DNA from: Paraphaeosphaeria minitans
Taxonomy: Eukaryota > Ascomycota > Dothideomycetes > Pleosporales > Didymosphaeriaceae
Reading direction: 5' to 3'
NCBI GenBank assembly: GCA_015832175.1
Contig: WJXW01000001.1
Span: 3,534,001-3,598,000 of the forward strand
DNA: 64,000 nucleotides
The position numbers and the translations under genes are program-made. The notes under the pieces are model-generated. The model was not told where the DNA came from. It saw nothing but the letters and a program-made list of their open reading frames with translations, and ran no database searches. Of this stretch, positions 11,241 through 22,534 are shown piece by piece. Position 1 is the stretch's first letter. Every line of letters starts with the position of its first letter.

Positions 11241-12515
11241 TCAAGGGCCGGAAGAGGGTTGGTTCGGCACACCTGAGTAAGCATCCCAAGGCTCGTCTAC
11301 GCGCATTTCCGGGTACTGTGACAGGTTCGGTTGAGGTATTGACTGCGGGATTGACTGCGGGATTGATTGCGGGATTGATTGCGGGATTGATTGCGGGATG
11401 TTTCCGAAATTAAGATGGCTTGAGTACTGTGCCATGCTATACGGCCTGGACTCAGTCGAAGGACGGATATGATTATATGGCGGATTGGAGAGGTAATGTG
11501 CGGTATAATTTGCCGGTGGAGGTGCCGCGTAGGATGTCGCATAGCTTGTCTGGGGGAGTGACGGGTACGCAGGAGCGTAGCTCGCCTGGGAAATTGCTGG
11601 CGTAAAGCTGGCCGACGGGAAGCTCGGCTGTGAAGTAGGAGTGTAGGACGAGGAGAAGGTTGGTTGTGGAGCAGGGGCGTGGTCAACGTACGACTCCTTG
11701 CGATCATCTGTGTCTGAGCGATAACGCTTGACCGGCGGAGTTTCGTCCTCGTAGAACGAACTGCTAGATCTTCCCGGGGCCTTTGATTGAGATGGAGGCA
11801 TACCGTCGGCGAAGTATGAGCGCTTCTGGCCTGCAAATGCCCTTGGCTCTTTGCGGAGGCGCAGTCGGACGCCCTGATCTGAAAAGGCTCTGGAGAGGTA
11901 GGTCGATTCCTCCAAGCCTTGAAAGTCTTTGGGAGGCATGACCTTGAACGGCTGAGTTGCGATGCTGCCGAGGAAGACTGCTGCATTTTCGGTTGTCTGA
12001 AGATCGTACAAGCTGAAGTGAAGTCGAAAGGTGCCAGTCAATTTGACCGAGATATCTCCAAAGATGAAGAAGGCGCCATCCTTGTTATCGATGTCTTTGA
12101 GGCGATGCAGCGAGCTGCAAAGCCCGCCGTAGAGGTTGCTGGCACCATGGTCCCCGCATCGCTCGTCTCGATCAGCTTTCCAAAGATCGGCAACCACAAA
12201 CAGGTAGGGACTTTGTAGGTAGTGCTGGCCGGCCTCCACGTCACCGTTGACTTTGAGCTGCACGATGGGGGGAGGATCCACGGGTTTGCGGCCTTTCTCT
12301 TTGCCCGAGCTCAAGACGAGGGCCTCCTTGGGTTCTTGTCGAATTACCAATGTGATGTCTGGGTTGCGGAAGAGTCCCTTGGAGTCCGTCATGATGTTGT
12401 CAGATAGCTTGCCTCTGCTACCACGGGAAGGAGCGCCGTGGAAATGCATACCGCCATGGTGTGTTGTAGCGCTGTACATGGTGGACAATTGGGTTGGTTG
12501 CAGGTACAATTCCAT
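11241..12515 (-). CDS. vosA: Velvet-domain developmental regulator, VosA type
   Basis: An intronless ORF of 424 residues. The velvet domain spans about residues 50-225. It starts at DITLVIRQEP, runs through GRKPVDPPPIVQLKV, LQSPYLFVVADLW, LCSSLHRLKDIDNKDGAFF and FGDISVKLTG, and ends at SFSDQGVRLRLRKEPR with a basic patch after it. The SSLHRLKDIDN and FSDQGVRLRLRKEPR blocks resemble VosA more than VeA, VelB or VelC as I remember them. VosA-type factors bind DNA, often as VelB heterodimers, and control spore maturation, trehalose content and repression of conidiation. The C-terminal half is Pro/Ser/Tyr-rich and disordered, with a tandem QSIP repeat near the end. A very long gene-free region lies upstream. 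An alternative start is the Met of MTDSKGLF about 41 residues in. Confidence 0.85.
   Translation of the reverse strand: MELYLQPTQLSTMYSATTHHGGMHFHGAPSRGSRGKLSDNIMTDSKGLFRNPDITLVIRQEPKEALVLSSGKEKGRKPVDPPPIVQLKVNGDVEAGQHYLQSPYLFVVADLWKADRDERCGDHGASNLYGGLCSSLHRLKDIDNKDGAFFIFGDISVKLTGTFRLHFSLYDLQTTENAAVFLGSIATQPFKVMPPKDFQGLEESTYLSRAFSDQGVRLRLRKEPRAFAGQKRSYFADGMPPSQSKAPGRSSSSFYEDETPPVKRYRSDTDDRKESYVDHAPAPQPTFSSSYTPTSQPSFPSASFTPAISQASYAPAYPSLPQTSYATSYAAPPPANYTAHYLSNPPYNHIRPSTESRPYSMAQYSSHLNFGNIPQSIPQSIPQSIPQSIPQSIPQPNLSQYPEMRVDEPWDAYSGVPNQPSSGP
11339..11398. repeat. In-frame 12-bp tandem repeat within the velvet gene
   Basis: Five 12-bp units, GGGATTGATTGC on the plus strand, encode consecutive QSIP tetrapeptides in the C-terminal tail. 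The first two units carry GACTGC in place of GATTGC. Confidence 0.93.
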
Positions 12516-13563
12516 GGCTTGGTACTGAATGCGGAGGAAAGGGATGTGGTTAAGAAAGTTGTTGTGCGGCAGAACCAGAAGAGTGCTGGCGCGAAGTGGG
12601 CAATTGCTGCAGCGTTCTGCGCAGCGATGGGAACAAAAGTGGGCGCGTTGAGAGGAAGGAGCCGCCTAGCCATTCACCCCAACAAGACCAAGAACTGTTT
12701 GAACGAATACCAGCGTTACCATTACTCCAGATTGTGAAACAGACCGGAACGCCCCCCACGATTGTGCTGCAAGTGCTGGGAGCTGTCCTGGAACAGCTAT
12801 CGGAGGTTGAGGCTAGGGGCCAGCAAGTCGCGATGCCGTGCCGGTCGCGCTCTCGATACGGTATTGCTATTCAGCAAGCCGTGAGAGGCGGGCGGGCGGC
12901 GGCAATTCCTTCTGAGGTTCACTCCTCTGCGCCTGGTCACGTCTCCGCGCGCCTGGCCAGCGCCCTCAAGGCGTGCAACCGCACAGTCCGAAGCTCTTTC
13001 GACGGGGAAGAAGGCGTTCTGTTCTTGGGCAGGCTCGTCACCGCGTCGGCATACCGTAGTCGACTGGATCGCTTCCTCAGTGGCCGTAGGAACCGCGGTA
13101 GGAGGGAGATGGACAAAGAGAGCCGTGGGCCAGTACGGATGGTTGCTTCGACTTCTTCCTGGTCAGACGCGACGGTGCACTGCAGGGCGCGGGCGCGAGG
13201 GAGGCGGCCGTCCGGGGTGGGTGAAGATGATAGCGGGCTTGGCCACAACAGTAGGTAGGTACGGTCCCGGTAGTCTAGAGGTCGACGATGCGGCTTAGTG
13301 GGCTTCTCGGAGTGTGTCTGCGAATGCTCCTGCACCCGTGTCTCCGCAATCGTTCTGTGGCCTAGCCGCAGATCTGGCTCGCCGTTGACTGTCCCGCTAG
13401 GAGGCGTCGCTGCTGCCAGATGGACACTAGATGGCGGAGCCGCGCGACGGGCTGCAGTGAAGTGCTCTCTAGCGTAGGTAGCCAGTAGGGTTCCGGAGCT
13501 TGGTATATCTCGCCCAAGCCGACGCTTGTCACGAAACTCTGTCGACGTCCGCCTCGCACTCGT

Positions 13564-13570
13564 CCCTTTT

Positions 13571-13610
<40 letters not shown>

Positions 13611-13612
13611 TT
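13564..13612. repeat. (TTTC)n microsatellite
   Basis: About eleven uninterrupted TTTC units on the plus strand form a pure polypyrimidine tract. Confidence 0.95.
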
Positions 13613-14541
13613 CGTTTTCCTTGACGATGCCGCGGTCGCTCTGGAGTTGGTGTTGAGGCTCGGGGCGTGTGCCTTCCCTTTCAGCAGGCAGGGACAGAGC
13701 AGGAACGACAGTCTGATGCTGCATCAGCACAACGAGCGACGGGACGACCTACTCTCGACTCCGGACAGTACACGGTAGGCTTCACGGCGCCAGAAGAGAG
13801 AGGCGGGAGAGGCGGCGGCGGCACGGATCGGTCTGCCTCTGCTGGACGAAGGCGACGAAATCCACACAGCATTCACGGCCGTCCCCAGCCTGAAGAGGAG
13901 CAAAGCAACAGGCCGCTGTCACATTCTCCCTCCGCGAAGACAACCCCTGCAGCCCGCTCGCAGCGGCCGCTGCTGCACAGCAATCGGCGGCGGCAGCATG
14001 GGGGTCCAAGGGCCGCTCAGTCGTGCGTCAATGCCATGGCATTCCCAGGTCGAGGGGTGGTATGGGCGCCGTGCAGGGCTTGGAGTACCCGGGACGCCTG
14101 CACTACTCGTACAGCCAAACAGCACGCCGACTTTAGCCATTGCAACTACTCTACGTGAGAGGCCGTATATAACTGCCGCCGGCGCCCAATATCTCAGCTC
14201 CTCCTCCACCCACGCGCTCGCTGCCGGTTCCTCTGACCCGTAGCCTCGAGCCACAAGAGACCCGGCGACAAGAGGCTGCTCCAAGGCATTTGCAGCAACC
14301 AGTCACCGCCGTCCCAGGTGGTACGGGACATGGCCACGCACATGGCGCCGTCGCTGCGAGTGCCTCGACAGTGGACACTCACGTAGCGAGTATTGACAGA
14401 ACGCCGGCAAGCCAAGGGCGCTGGCTGCACCGCCAGTGCATACGCAAAGTCGCACCGCAGCAACACGGTTCGCCAGCTGATGGAGCGCGCCCGGTACCTA
14501 ACAGCGTGCTTTGGTGACCCTGAGCAGTGGGCAGCGAGCAG

Positions 14542-14542
<1 letters not shown>

Positions 14543-14607
<65 letters not shown>
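14543..14607. repeat. Heptamer tandem array (GCACTGA)n
   Basis: About nine perfect copies of GAGCACT, equivalent to GCACTGA. Degenerate copies (GCAGCGA) sit just to the left. Confidence 0.95.
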
Positions 14608-14609
<2 letters not shown>

Positions 14610-16002
14610 CTTCGTGGAGGCTGACCGTGTGCCGTGCGCGCTAGGTACCTACCTACGCCTGGCAGTGCCCGGGAGAGAGGGTGCTGGCGGCAAAATGCAC
14701 ACAATGCTGCCATGGATCACGCCGTGGGATGTGCGGTGAGGTGCGATGTGCTAGGTAGGAGATCGCTGTCCAGATTGCTTGCCAGGTTGGAACGGGGCGC
14801 TCTAAGTTCCACGCACCTTGGGAATTCTACGATGTTACACAGCAACCGGCCGCTCCATTTGCTGCCCGTTTAGCCAACAGGATCCAAATCCTGTGATGCC
14901 GCGAGCGGGCTCGTACGTCTGATAGCGACAGCGCAATATAGCCGGCATCGCCTTAGCACTCCTGGGTACCTACCTACGCCCCCACCTCTCGCACTCAGCC
15001 TCCAGCCCGCCGCCGCGCTTGGTGACGACACCGCCGTCTACCTACCCGACTGCGACAACGCTTTCGTTTCCGTGCCTCGTCGGTACGTCCACCAGAAGAT
15101 AGCTCGCTTCCAGCCTCCAACTTCTATTTCTCCCCTCTCAGCTTGGGAGTTGGCCCGCCCACCGTACCTGCAGATATGACTGCATACGCCGCTGTTGGCA
15201 TCTCCACTCGCACGGCCCAAATGGCAACCCTCCATATAGACTTAATCAACACTGGGCTCATGTCCAGGACACCGCCACCCTTCCGCTGTGCCTCGACCTG
15301 AGACAGCGCACTTTGCCCGCCGCGGGTTTCAACAGCACGACCTAGCTCCCACTTATGCCTGCACGGTCCTCATCCTCCCGGGAGATACACGATTTGTTCC
15401 TCGATATCAAGTTAACACTGGATACCGTAGCTTCCTTGAGTGTCTCGGCTAGAAAACTATGAGTGTTGTCTTCCGCAACGCCATTATGGATCTCAAGCAT
15501 CCTAGTCCGATCGTTTGTGACGCTGGCATCGCAGAATTTTTCCAATAGAAGCGAGATCATTGCGATAGAGCCTTAATGTCCACCTTCTGCATGCTTGCGG
15601 GCATCACTACTCGTCTCCAATACTGTTCTACTGCCACTAAAGGTAATCTCACGGGTGTCCTAACTGGACAACATTTAAGTTATGCTTAAAGCGTCAAATA
15701 AGCGTATCCTGGTGTACGATGCATCAAGGCTTCAGCCAATACTCTCGTGCGGGCAAGTATATTGCAAGTCTTCGGTCGGCACAAAGTGCGGGCCGTTCTC
15801 TATACCTAGCACCGGATGACGAGGTAGTCTACTGTTGCGGTGTTTCTGCACGTTGGCTTGCAATCATGTGCATCGCCGTTCACGGTGCCTGGCTACGCTC
15901 ATGTGGTCTGGCGTTGGCAATGAGTTTCGGAGATTGCGCAAACCTGGCACTTGGTCCTCGCGAAGCCAGGTCATCTTGGAGTTTTCGCCATGTCAACCGC
16001 AA

Positions 16003-16017
16003 CCCCCCCCCCCCCCC
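16003..16017. repeat. Poly(C) tract of 15
   Basis: Fifteen consecutive C on the plus strand. It is likely to be length-polymorphic and prone to sequencing error. Confidence 0.9.
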
Positions 16018-17065
16018 TCGTGCTCTTTCATCGCAGCGGAAGCTGATGAGGGTAACTAACGAGGTCTCTTAACAATATGTGCGTCTCGAAACGTTGGCCA
16101 ATCCTATCACTTTGGCATTTCGTCAACCCCCCATGCAACAGTATGCATGAAGGCAGGACGTATTGGTTATCCGGCCGCTCGTTGGGCAATCTGACCCAAG
16201 GTAACCCGTAGCCGGAACGCGGATGCCGCTATCAGGTCTCCACAATTCGATACTTCACATGGAGCAGACTGCAACGCAACGACAGTGGGGCCGAATACTC
16301 CTATACTCGCTTCTACAGTTAGAAACGCTCAGCGGTGTGTGTGATGTATAGACACCCCACATTCCGCAAAACACGTCGTCGCCCTAGCTACAAGGAAGAC
16401 CTCGAGTCCTTGCAGCCCACAGTGGACAGCCTGCATCAAAGACCAAGAACGTCGGCCACAGCATGTAAATCACTGTGGTGCTGCGCGCATGGGGCGCATT
16501 TAGATAGGTGGGACCACAGGCATTATGCGCATGCATGCCATGGCGAAGAGGTAACGCGAACTGTCCTACCAATACAGTCTCGCGTCAACGCTGCATGTCT
16601 TCATGTTTCTGCTAGGGCCATGAGCAGAGATGGAGCGGTCTACCTTCGGCCTGTCTCACTGTCACATCTGCTTTCCTCGAAGCGTGAAGTGGTGGGGCAA
16701 CAGTCAAAACAGCAACCGCTTTCACATCGGCATTCTCGTCATTTCCTGGATCAACCAATCACTGCTTTCACGCGGGCGAAATGCCCTCACACTAGCCAAC
16801 GCCGTCTTCGGAGATTCAGAGCTTTCGATCGGGGAGTGGCTATTGCAGTCCTCAAGGCCCGCTTCTGCCGCTACTAAGTACCTACAACCATGGTACCGAG
16901 CATGATAAGGTCGACAGGCCGATGCACAAACGTCCAAGAGGCATGTCGAAGCGTTACCCCTCCCCTCAGATTTTACCCAAAGCGCAGCCGAGCCGGCATG
17001 AGGAGCCCGCCGTTTCTGGCTGTGAGGGGTCGAGAGAAGCCTCCCGGCCCTTCACATGCGCAAGG

Positions 17066-18929
17066 TCATGACTCTAGCCTCTGCAGCCTGATGAAGAGCT
17101 CACTGTTCTTTGGCGGCGCGGTATATGCATCGGACTGCTCGATGCCGGCGTCGTCGACGATAGCCGTTGTGTAGTTGGAGTACACGGCTGCGACGATGTA
17201 TTTCATCTCTGGAATGATGTCAGCGTGTCACTATCGCACTGGGCTCAGCCAAGCTAGGGAGCTCAAGTCGTTGCACGCGCTTCAGCACGCAACTTCTGCA
17301 AGCATCCCATGACCCGGTTTTTACTAGAAGTCACAGGTGTAACATTCAAGGTGGTGTCCCTTAGGAGCGACTTACGGTACACTGCCAAGTGGCTGCCGAC
17401 GCACATCCGTCCGCCACTGATTCAGGTAAGCATTTGTCTCAGCTTTGCTCGATGTATACTGACCTCCCAAAAGCCCAGAACCATCGATTCTCCATATCCC
17501 TTTTCTTCTCATCGTCTAGCTTCTCAAGTTCTAGCCACCGCTCCGGCTTCCACTCATGCGCTTGTGGATACACTTCCTCGTGCAAGTGCAGCAGGCCGGC
17601 ACTCGCGCTCACTCTTACACCACCCGGAACATAGTACGTGTTGCCATCCGATCCGAGGCGGCATCCTTGTGGAGGCGAGACACGCGGCTGCGGGCCGGGA
17701 ATCGCTGGATGAAGACGCAGTGTTTCCCAAATCACGGCGTGGAGATACGGGAGCGCGTCAACTGCTTTGCCATCGGGGAGAGTAGGCGAAGACGAGGGTG
17801 AGATGCACGAGGACAAGGTGCGGAGCTCTCGTTGGAGGCGCGCCTGTACTTGCGTATTGCGACTCAGTTCGTGGATGACATAAGTTAGGGTGATGCCCGA
17901 TGTATCGAAGCCGGCGGCGATTTGATCTAAGACTTCACTCGCCGCCAGTAACCTGCAGTCCCTTCCCTCTTCCCCAGCTTTCTTCGCTTCCTTTGCCAAC
18001 GCTCCAGAAAGCTGTTCGTATACGACCGGTCTGTCTGCGACATTCGCTGCGCCTTCGGATATGACCTTGACTGCTCTCTCGCACATTCCGTGAGTCCAGT
18101 CTTCGATGTCCATGTTCGCCTTATCGACCCACTCCGGAACCAATCTATACCGGAACCACTTCTTCACGAAGGACGTCAAGGCGGGGAGCTCTTGCGGCCA
18201 GAAGTTGAAGGACCGTCGAGAGTTGTACAGATCGAGGAACCAGGACAGCTGTTCTGGATCATCGATCAAGTTGGAGCTCGACTTCAAACCAAAAATATAA
18301 GCAGACAAAATGTCCATGGTAGCAGCGTTGAGAAGCGGGTTAATATTCAAGACGCCTGGATCTTCTTTGGAGAAGGCGCATGCGAGGCGTGGCAGAAATC
18401 GATCATAGAGAATAGTGCTGACCTGAGCGAGCAGAGCCGGGGACGCGGTGATGACAGATTTGCTGTAGATGTTGCTGAGCATACGTTTCCGAGCCGAGTG
18501 CGCTTTGTTCCTCCCCGTGGAAAACATATTGGATTCGCTACACCCTTGTCAATTCGAACATCCACCAACACCGGTACCACTGGATTCGACATCTCACCCG
18601 AAATTCGTAAAGAAGGCATACCAGTTGAACGTCCCGTTCAAGTTGGCCTTTTCAAACCCACCTGCATAAATCTCTCTGATGCCGCCCTTCACACAGTTGA
18701 CGCTAACTTCGTTCGGCCCCAGACGAACCACCGGCCCCAGTTCACGGTGCGCGCGCTGGAGCGTTGCGTTCTCCACGGATCGCCAACGCACATGGTTGAT
18801 CCACAGCGACGTAAAGTGCGCCAGCGGGTGAGCCGCAGGAATCTTCCGCAGTGGATTCGTCCAACACCGGTACAGGAATTGGGCGACAATGGGCGCTGTC
18901 AGCAGCGCCGCGATGGTAGCGAGCTGCAT
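17066..18929 (-). CDS. Cytochrome P450 monooxygenase
   Basis: Four exons: 18929-18598, 18537-17464, 17416-17376 and 17208-17066, giving 529 residues. All joins are GT-AG and phase-consistent. The N-terminus (MQLATIAALLTAPIVAQFLY) is a membrane anchor followed by the Pro-rich hinge NPLRKIPAAHP. The I-helix has AAGFDTSGITLTYVIHEL with the (A/G)GxDT proton-relay motif. The K-helix has ETLRLHP, the meander has PERW, and the heme loop FGSGGRMCVG carries the thiolate Cys at about residue 474. The loop is completed only by splicing into the 41-nt third exon. The last intron (167 nt) is long for this genome, but the terminal exon beginning MKYIVAAVYSNYTT reads as the normal P450 C-terminus. It is an ER-bound haem monooxygenase needing a CPR partner. 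CYP family and substrate are not assignable here, and no biosynthetic neighbours suggest one. Confidence 0.92.
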
Positions 18930-19153
18930 GTTTGGGGAATCGGCAGGGGAAAAGTGTGTCGTGTAGTGTAGTGTAGGGTAGGGTAGTGTAGGTAGGTAAG
19001 TAGGTATGACGTAAGACGTGCAATCCGCGTTGTCAGAAGGTCGAATCCAGCTTGAGGTGTAGGTACAGAGAGCAGATAGAATGGTTTGGCGAACAAGACG
19101 GTGACTCGTCGTCTCCATGCGCCCTAGAATATCATCTCCCCACTAGCTCTAGA

Positions 19154-19176
19154 ACTACCTAGGTACCTACCTAGGT
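19154..19176. repeat. CTACCTAGGTACCTACCTAGG palindromic string
   Basis: A near-perfect inverted repeat about 230 bp upstream of the P450 start. It is the same family as the strings at 4234, 14641 and 60190. Confidence 0.6.
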
Positions 19177-19804
19177 GCAGAGCGTCTCCGGCGCCACAAA
19201 TCGTGTGGAGACTGACCCCCGCTCGCTCGCGCGGGCGACGACGCCACCAGCCATCGCTCTATCTAGGTGCGGAACACGTGATCAGATCGGCTCAAGGAAC
19301 ATGAGGTACCGTACCTAAACACACCGTCTGTCCAGCGCAGATTGTACTTTCTACATGGGAAATGGTTAAGATTTTCTATGTTCAAGCTAGATGGCTCTCT
19401 CGTCACTCACGACTCGAAATCCAGCTCGACATACCGTACCGTACCGTACCGTACCTACCGTAGCACACCTCTCCCCCCGATGCAGCCACACACCCGCCGT
19501 GCAACCCATCCCCATCCCCCCCTTTTCTTTTTCTTCCTTTTCTCCAAATAGTTCCAGGAATAATTCGCGTCGCACCGGCTGCCGCTTTCGCGCCCGCCCG
19601 CAGGACGTAGCCGAGCAGAGCAGCGGACAAGTGGAGACGGTGGGCGGTGGGCGGTGGGTCCTCTCGTGCAACGTGACCCTGCGGCATTCGGCTCGAGGCC
19701 GCGGTGCTAGAGGGAGGATGGAGAAGGGCGAGGATCGGGAGGATGGCGTGGGTGTGTGCGTGGGTGTGTTACGGTGAGCGCGGGAGTGGCTGTCCGTGTT
19801 GTGC

Positions 19805-19881
19805 AAGAAGAAGAAAAAGAAGAAGGAGAAGGAGAAGGAGAAGAAGAAGAAGAAGAAGAAGAAGAAGAAGAAGAAGAAGAG
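19805..19881. repeat. GAA/GGA polypurine tract
   Basis: About 77 nt of GAA and GGA triplets with no pyrimidine after the first bases. A tract of this kind can form triplex (H-DNA). Confidence 0.93.
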
Positions 19882-19905
19882 AGCGCACACGGGGTGTAGG
19901 AATGG

Positions 19906-19941
19906 CTTTGATTCGATTCGATTCGATCCGAGTCGAGTCGA
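19906..19941. repeat. Imperfect pentamer run (GATTC then GAGTC)
   Basis: The strand reads GATTCGATTCGATTCGAT, then changes to CCGAGTCGAGTCGAGG. Confidence 0.8.
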
Positions 19942-20075
19942 GGCGGCTGGAGCGGACAAGGGCGCAGCGCAGCGCAGCACATCAGCTAGTCTACGCTACC
20001 TAGCGATGGAGTCGCTACCCGTCCTGTGCGATGTTGGAAAGGAGAGGGCTTTGGGGAGCCTTTCTTTTTTTTTTT

Positions 20076-22534
20076 TTAAGCTGGTAGATAGTCTACGGCA
20101 AGCACCCCTTCCTTACCTACGAGCGTCGTCGCGGGACTCGAGTTGCTCCTGGTCTGACCCTCGCCTTTATACGTCCAGTGGCTCACGTATGCCATTTCGG
20201 TCCCGTTGCCTCCGTTGCTCGTCGCATACACGCCGACGAGCGTCCCCGTGAATCCCCAGCTCACAACGTCCCCCGGTGCATGCGCCACAATGGCGAGTTC
20301 CTCGCTGTCGGCGCGACCGGCTGCAAAGGAAAAGTGCGTCTCGTTGACGGCCTTGATTTCCAGCGTCAAGCTCGTGTTTTGGAGCGAATCGGGAACCGGT
20401 GCACTGAATGGCGGTGCAGCCGACGAGTACGGCTCGGTCATGAACCGGAAGTGGGGTGTGAAGGTCGCAGACGTGTTTGAAGCCGCGAGGAGAGTCAGGC
20501 CCAGGCGGACGTGGTGATTCTGTGTCAAGAAGAGCGTAACACCTGCTTCTTCATGTGCTTCCTTGGGTGCGTAGTCAAGAACAACGCGGTACGTGAAGAG
20601 CGTGTCGACCTGTCTTCTGCCCACAAAAGTTTGGCCGCCTGGTGCAGAGTTTCCGTCGATGCCGGTGAGGTTGAGCTTGGAGGGCTTGAGGCCGAGATAG
20701 TTACGGTGGCCTGGCGGTGAGATGACATAGTTTCCCTCGATGGGCGGGCGCCAGTGGAGGAAGTGCGGCGGTAGTTGGCAGCTGGGCGGGAATCGTAGGT
20801 CATTGTCGCCCTGGTCAACGAGTGGCCTGAGTCTGTTCAGTGTCGTTCTAGGGACTGTAGGTAAGGAGGCTCACCCATCGCCAGGAAGATACTGGCCTGT
20901 TTCTGGCAATGGCCATCCGGTCATCACGCCCCTGACGGGGCTGTGTATTACAGGCCAAGCTCCTTCATCCCAAGTTGCGTTTGTCAGGACTGTCTCTCGT
21001 CCCATTGGGTAGACTTTGAACGATGGGCCGCCTCTGGTTGACAGCGCGACAGACCACCACTTGCCATAGGCGTCTTGGAAGAGGTCTGCATGACCGATAG
21101 TCTGGACTGTGCATAGGTGTGAGAGAGATGCTAAGACAACGATCAAGAATCGTCTTACAATATTCAGTAGTGTTTGCGTTTGTCAGGATAGGATTCGCGG
21201 AATTGGGCTCGTAGGGACCATATAAGTTTTTTGACCGAGCAATGGTTTCCATGTGGCCAAGGCCGGTTCCGCCTGCATGTTTAGGTAGCGAATGGATTTT
21301 CGAGGTACGATAAACAATCACCCACCTTCTGCTATCATCAAGTAGTAAAACCCATCCTTTCGATATAGATGCGGCCCTTCAGGTGCCTGGTTGCAGTCAG
21401 CAGGCGACGCTGTGTTGGGATATAACGCTTACAAGACCTCCAGTACCAGCCCACAGATTAGTCCAGTTACTCTGGAGCTCGCCAGTTGTTAGGTTGACTT
21501 TGGCAAGGTGGTTGCCTGGCCTGTCTGAATCAGCGTCCACACATGAAGTCGATTTCTGACACGTACTCTACTTTGTACGCATGGCTTCCGACGATGTATG
21601 AAGTTCCGTCATCGTCCCAGAAAGGGCTTGTGTCGTAACCCTCGAAATCGAAGTGTGCAGCGTCGCTCCAGCTGCCTTCGTTCCATATATCTCGTGTAGT
21701 AAAGATGATCTACAGTTCATTAGCAACACTTCGCACCATGTCGTTCAAAACGCACATTTCGCCAGCGTGTAGGATCATCCGCTGCCTTCTTGTCATGCAC
21801 CATCGTAGTCACGAGATACCACGTGCCATCTCGTAGCCTCAGTGTGGGCGCCCAGATTCCGCTCGTTCCACCGACCGACACAGCAAGCTCAGGCAGTTGG
21901 CTTTCGCGGTTGAGAACATTCCCTGCAATAACACGCGTAAGCGTTTGATCTCGACTGATACAGAATCCGGGTTCTAGCCCCGCATCCGAACAAGGATAGC
22001 TGCACGAAACAATCTTGAAGCGAAAGATGAGAGACTGGGATGTTTTTGGAATTCCACCCCTGCCGATCCGTCTCCTAGGCACCACGATCCGAGGCGGAAA
22101 ACTGGTGGCCGGTACGGCACGTAGCAAGGGTGGGAGGACCTGAACCAGGGCACACATTGGCCTGGCATCACTACCAATACATGGAATCTATCGGAGAGGG
22201 GGGCTCAGATTGCGGTTGATGGGCCTCTGTGTCGGTAGTTGCACGTGGGCAGGGTGTGATTAATCGGGAGATAGATTGAATGCGGAAGGTACGCACCGAC
22301 AAGACGCCATGTCGTCAGATCTTTGCTTGCGTGGATGGGTATGCCTGGGAAGGCGTTGAAGCTGGAGGACGCGCAGTAGAATGTTTCCTCGTCTGAGATG
22401 AATGTGCAGCTGGGATCAGGATGAAAACCAGGGAGGATAGGGTTTAGGAACTGGGATGAGTTTCGCCCGCTTGCAAGACAAGGTAACAATGATACGAGAA
22501 GCAAGGAGCCCAACGTCAGGGTCTGTGTCAGCAT
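20076..22534 (-). CDS. Secreted GH43 beta-xylosidase / arabinofuranosidase
   Basis: Eight exons: 22534-22297, 21922-21756, 21709-21567, 21520-21433, 21386-21326, 21272-21159, 21106-20875 and 20826-20076, giving 597 residues with every phase consistent. The Met at 22534 opens a signal peptide (MLTQTLTLGSLLLVSLLPCL). Glycoside hydrolase family 43 motifs follow: GFHPDPSC (general-base Asp), GIWAPTLR, YDTSPFWDDDGTSYIVGS (pKa-modulating Asp) and APEGPHLYRKDGFYYL (general-acid Glu). The final 250 residues are a beta-sandwich-like C-terminal domain of the kind found in GH43 xylosidases, with many N-glycosylation sequons. The enzyme would release xylose or arabinose from hemicellulose outside the cell. 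The first intron is 374 nt, while the other six are 46-53 nt. Two GGCTAR motifs lie upstream. Confidence 0.93.

Larger units (their letters stand above)
12516..17065. other. 4.5-kb gene-free, repeat-bearing spacer upstream of the velvet gene
   Basis: No ORF here looks coding. The longest (12596-13258, plus) has no domain and runs on compositional bias. The region contains a TTTC microsatellite, a GCACTGA heptamer array, a 15-base C tract and several TAGGTAGG/TACCTACC strings. It begins at the velvet start codon and ends at the stop of the P450 gene, so it could hold a long 5' leader or regulatory sequence for the velvet gene. Confidence 0.55.
18930..20075. other. Intergenic spacer, repeat-rich, no gene seen
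   Basis: P450 promoter side plus the 3' flank of the GH43 gene. It contains GTAGG/TACC strings (18961-19006, 19154-19176), a CCGTA pentamer run (19432-19455), a long GAA-rich purine tract and a GATTC pentamer run. The ORFs through these are poly-Lys/Arg or poly-Ser/Phe artefacts. Confidence 0.55.

Noticed and set aside
12596..13258. A 220-codon plus-strand ORF upstream of the velvet gene
   Set aside because: Arg/Ser/Gly-rich composition, no domain, no splice partner and no homology I recognise. It is probably chance in GC-rich DNA.
19004..19034. A tRNA-like B-box string (GGTCGAATCC) near 19020
   Set aside because: No matching A box at the right distance and no cloverleaf can be drawn. It lies in the P450 upstream region.
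19400..20003. Long ORFs rich in Arg/Lys or Phe/Ser around the GAA tract
   Set aside because: They are translations of the GAA/TTC microsatellite in different frames.
17066..22534. A possible secondary-metabolite cluster containing the P450
   Set aside because: Only one oxidase is present, with no polyketide or peptide synthase, terpene cyclase, transporter or cluster regulator nearby.
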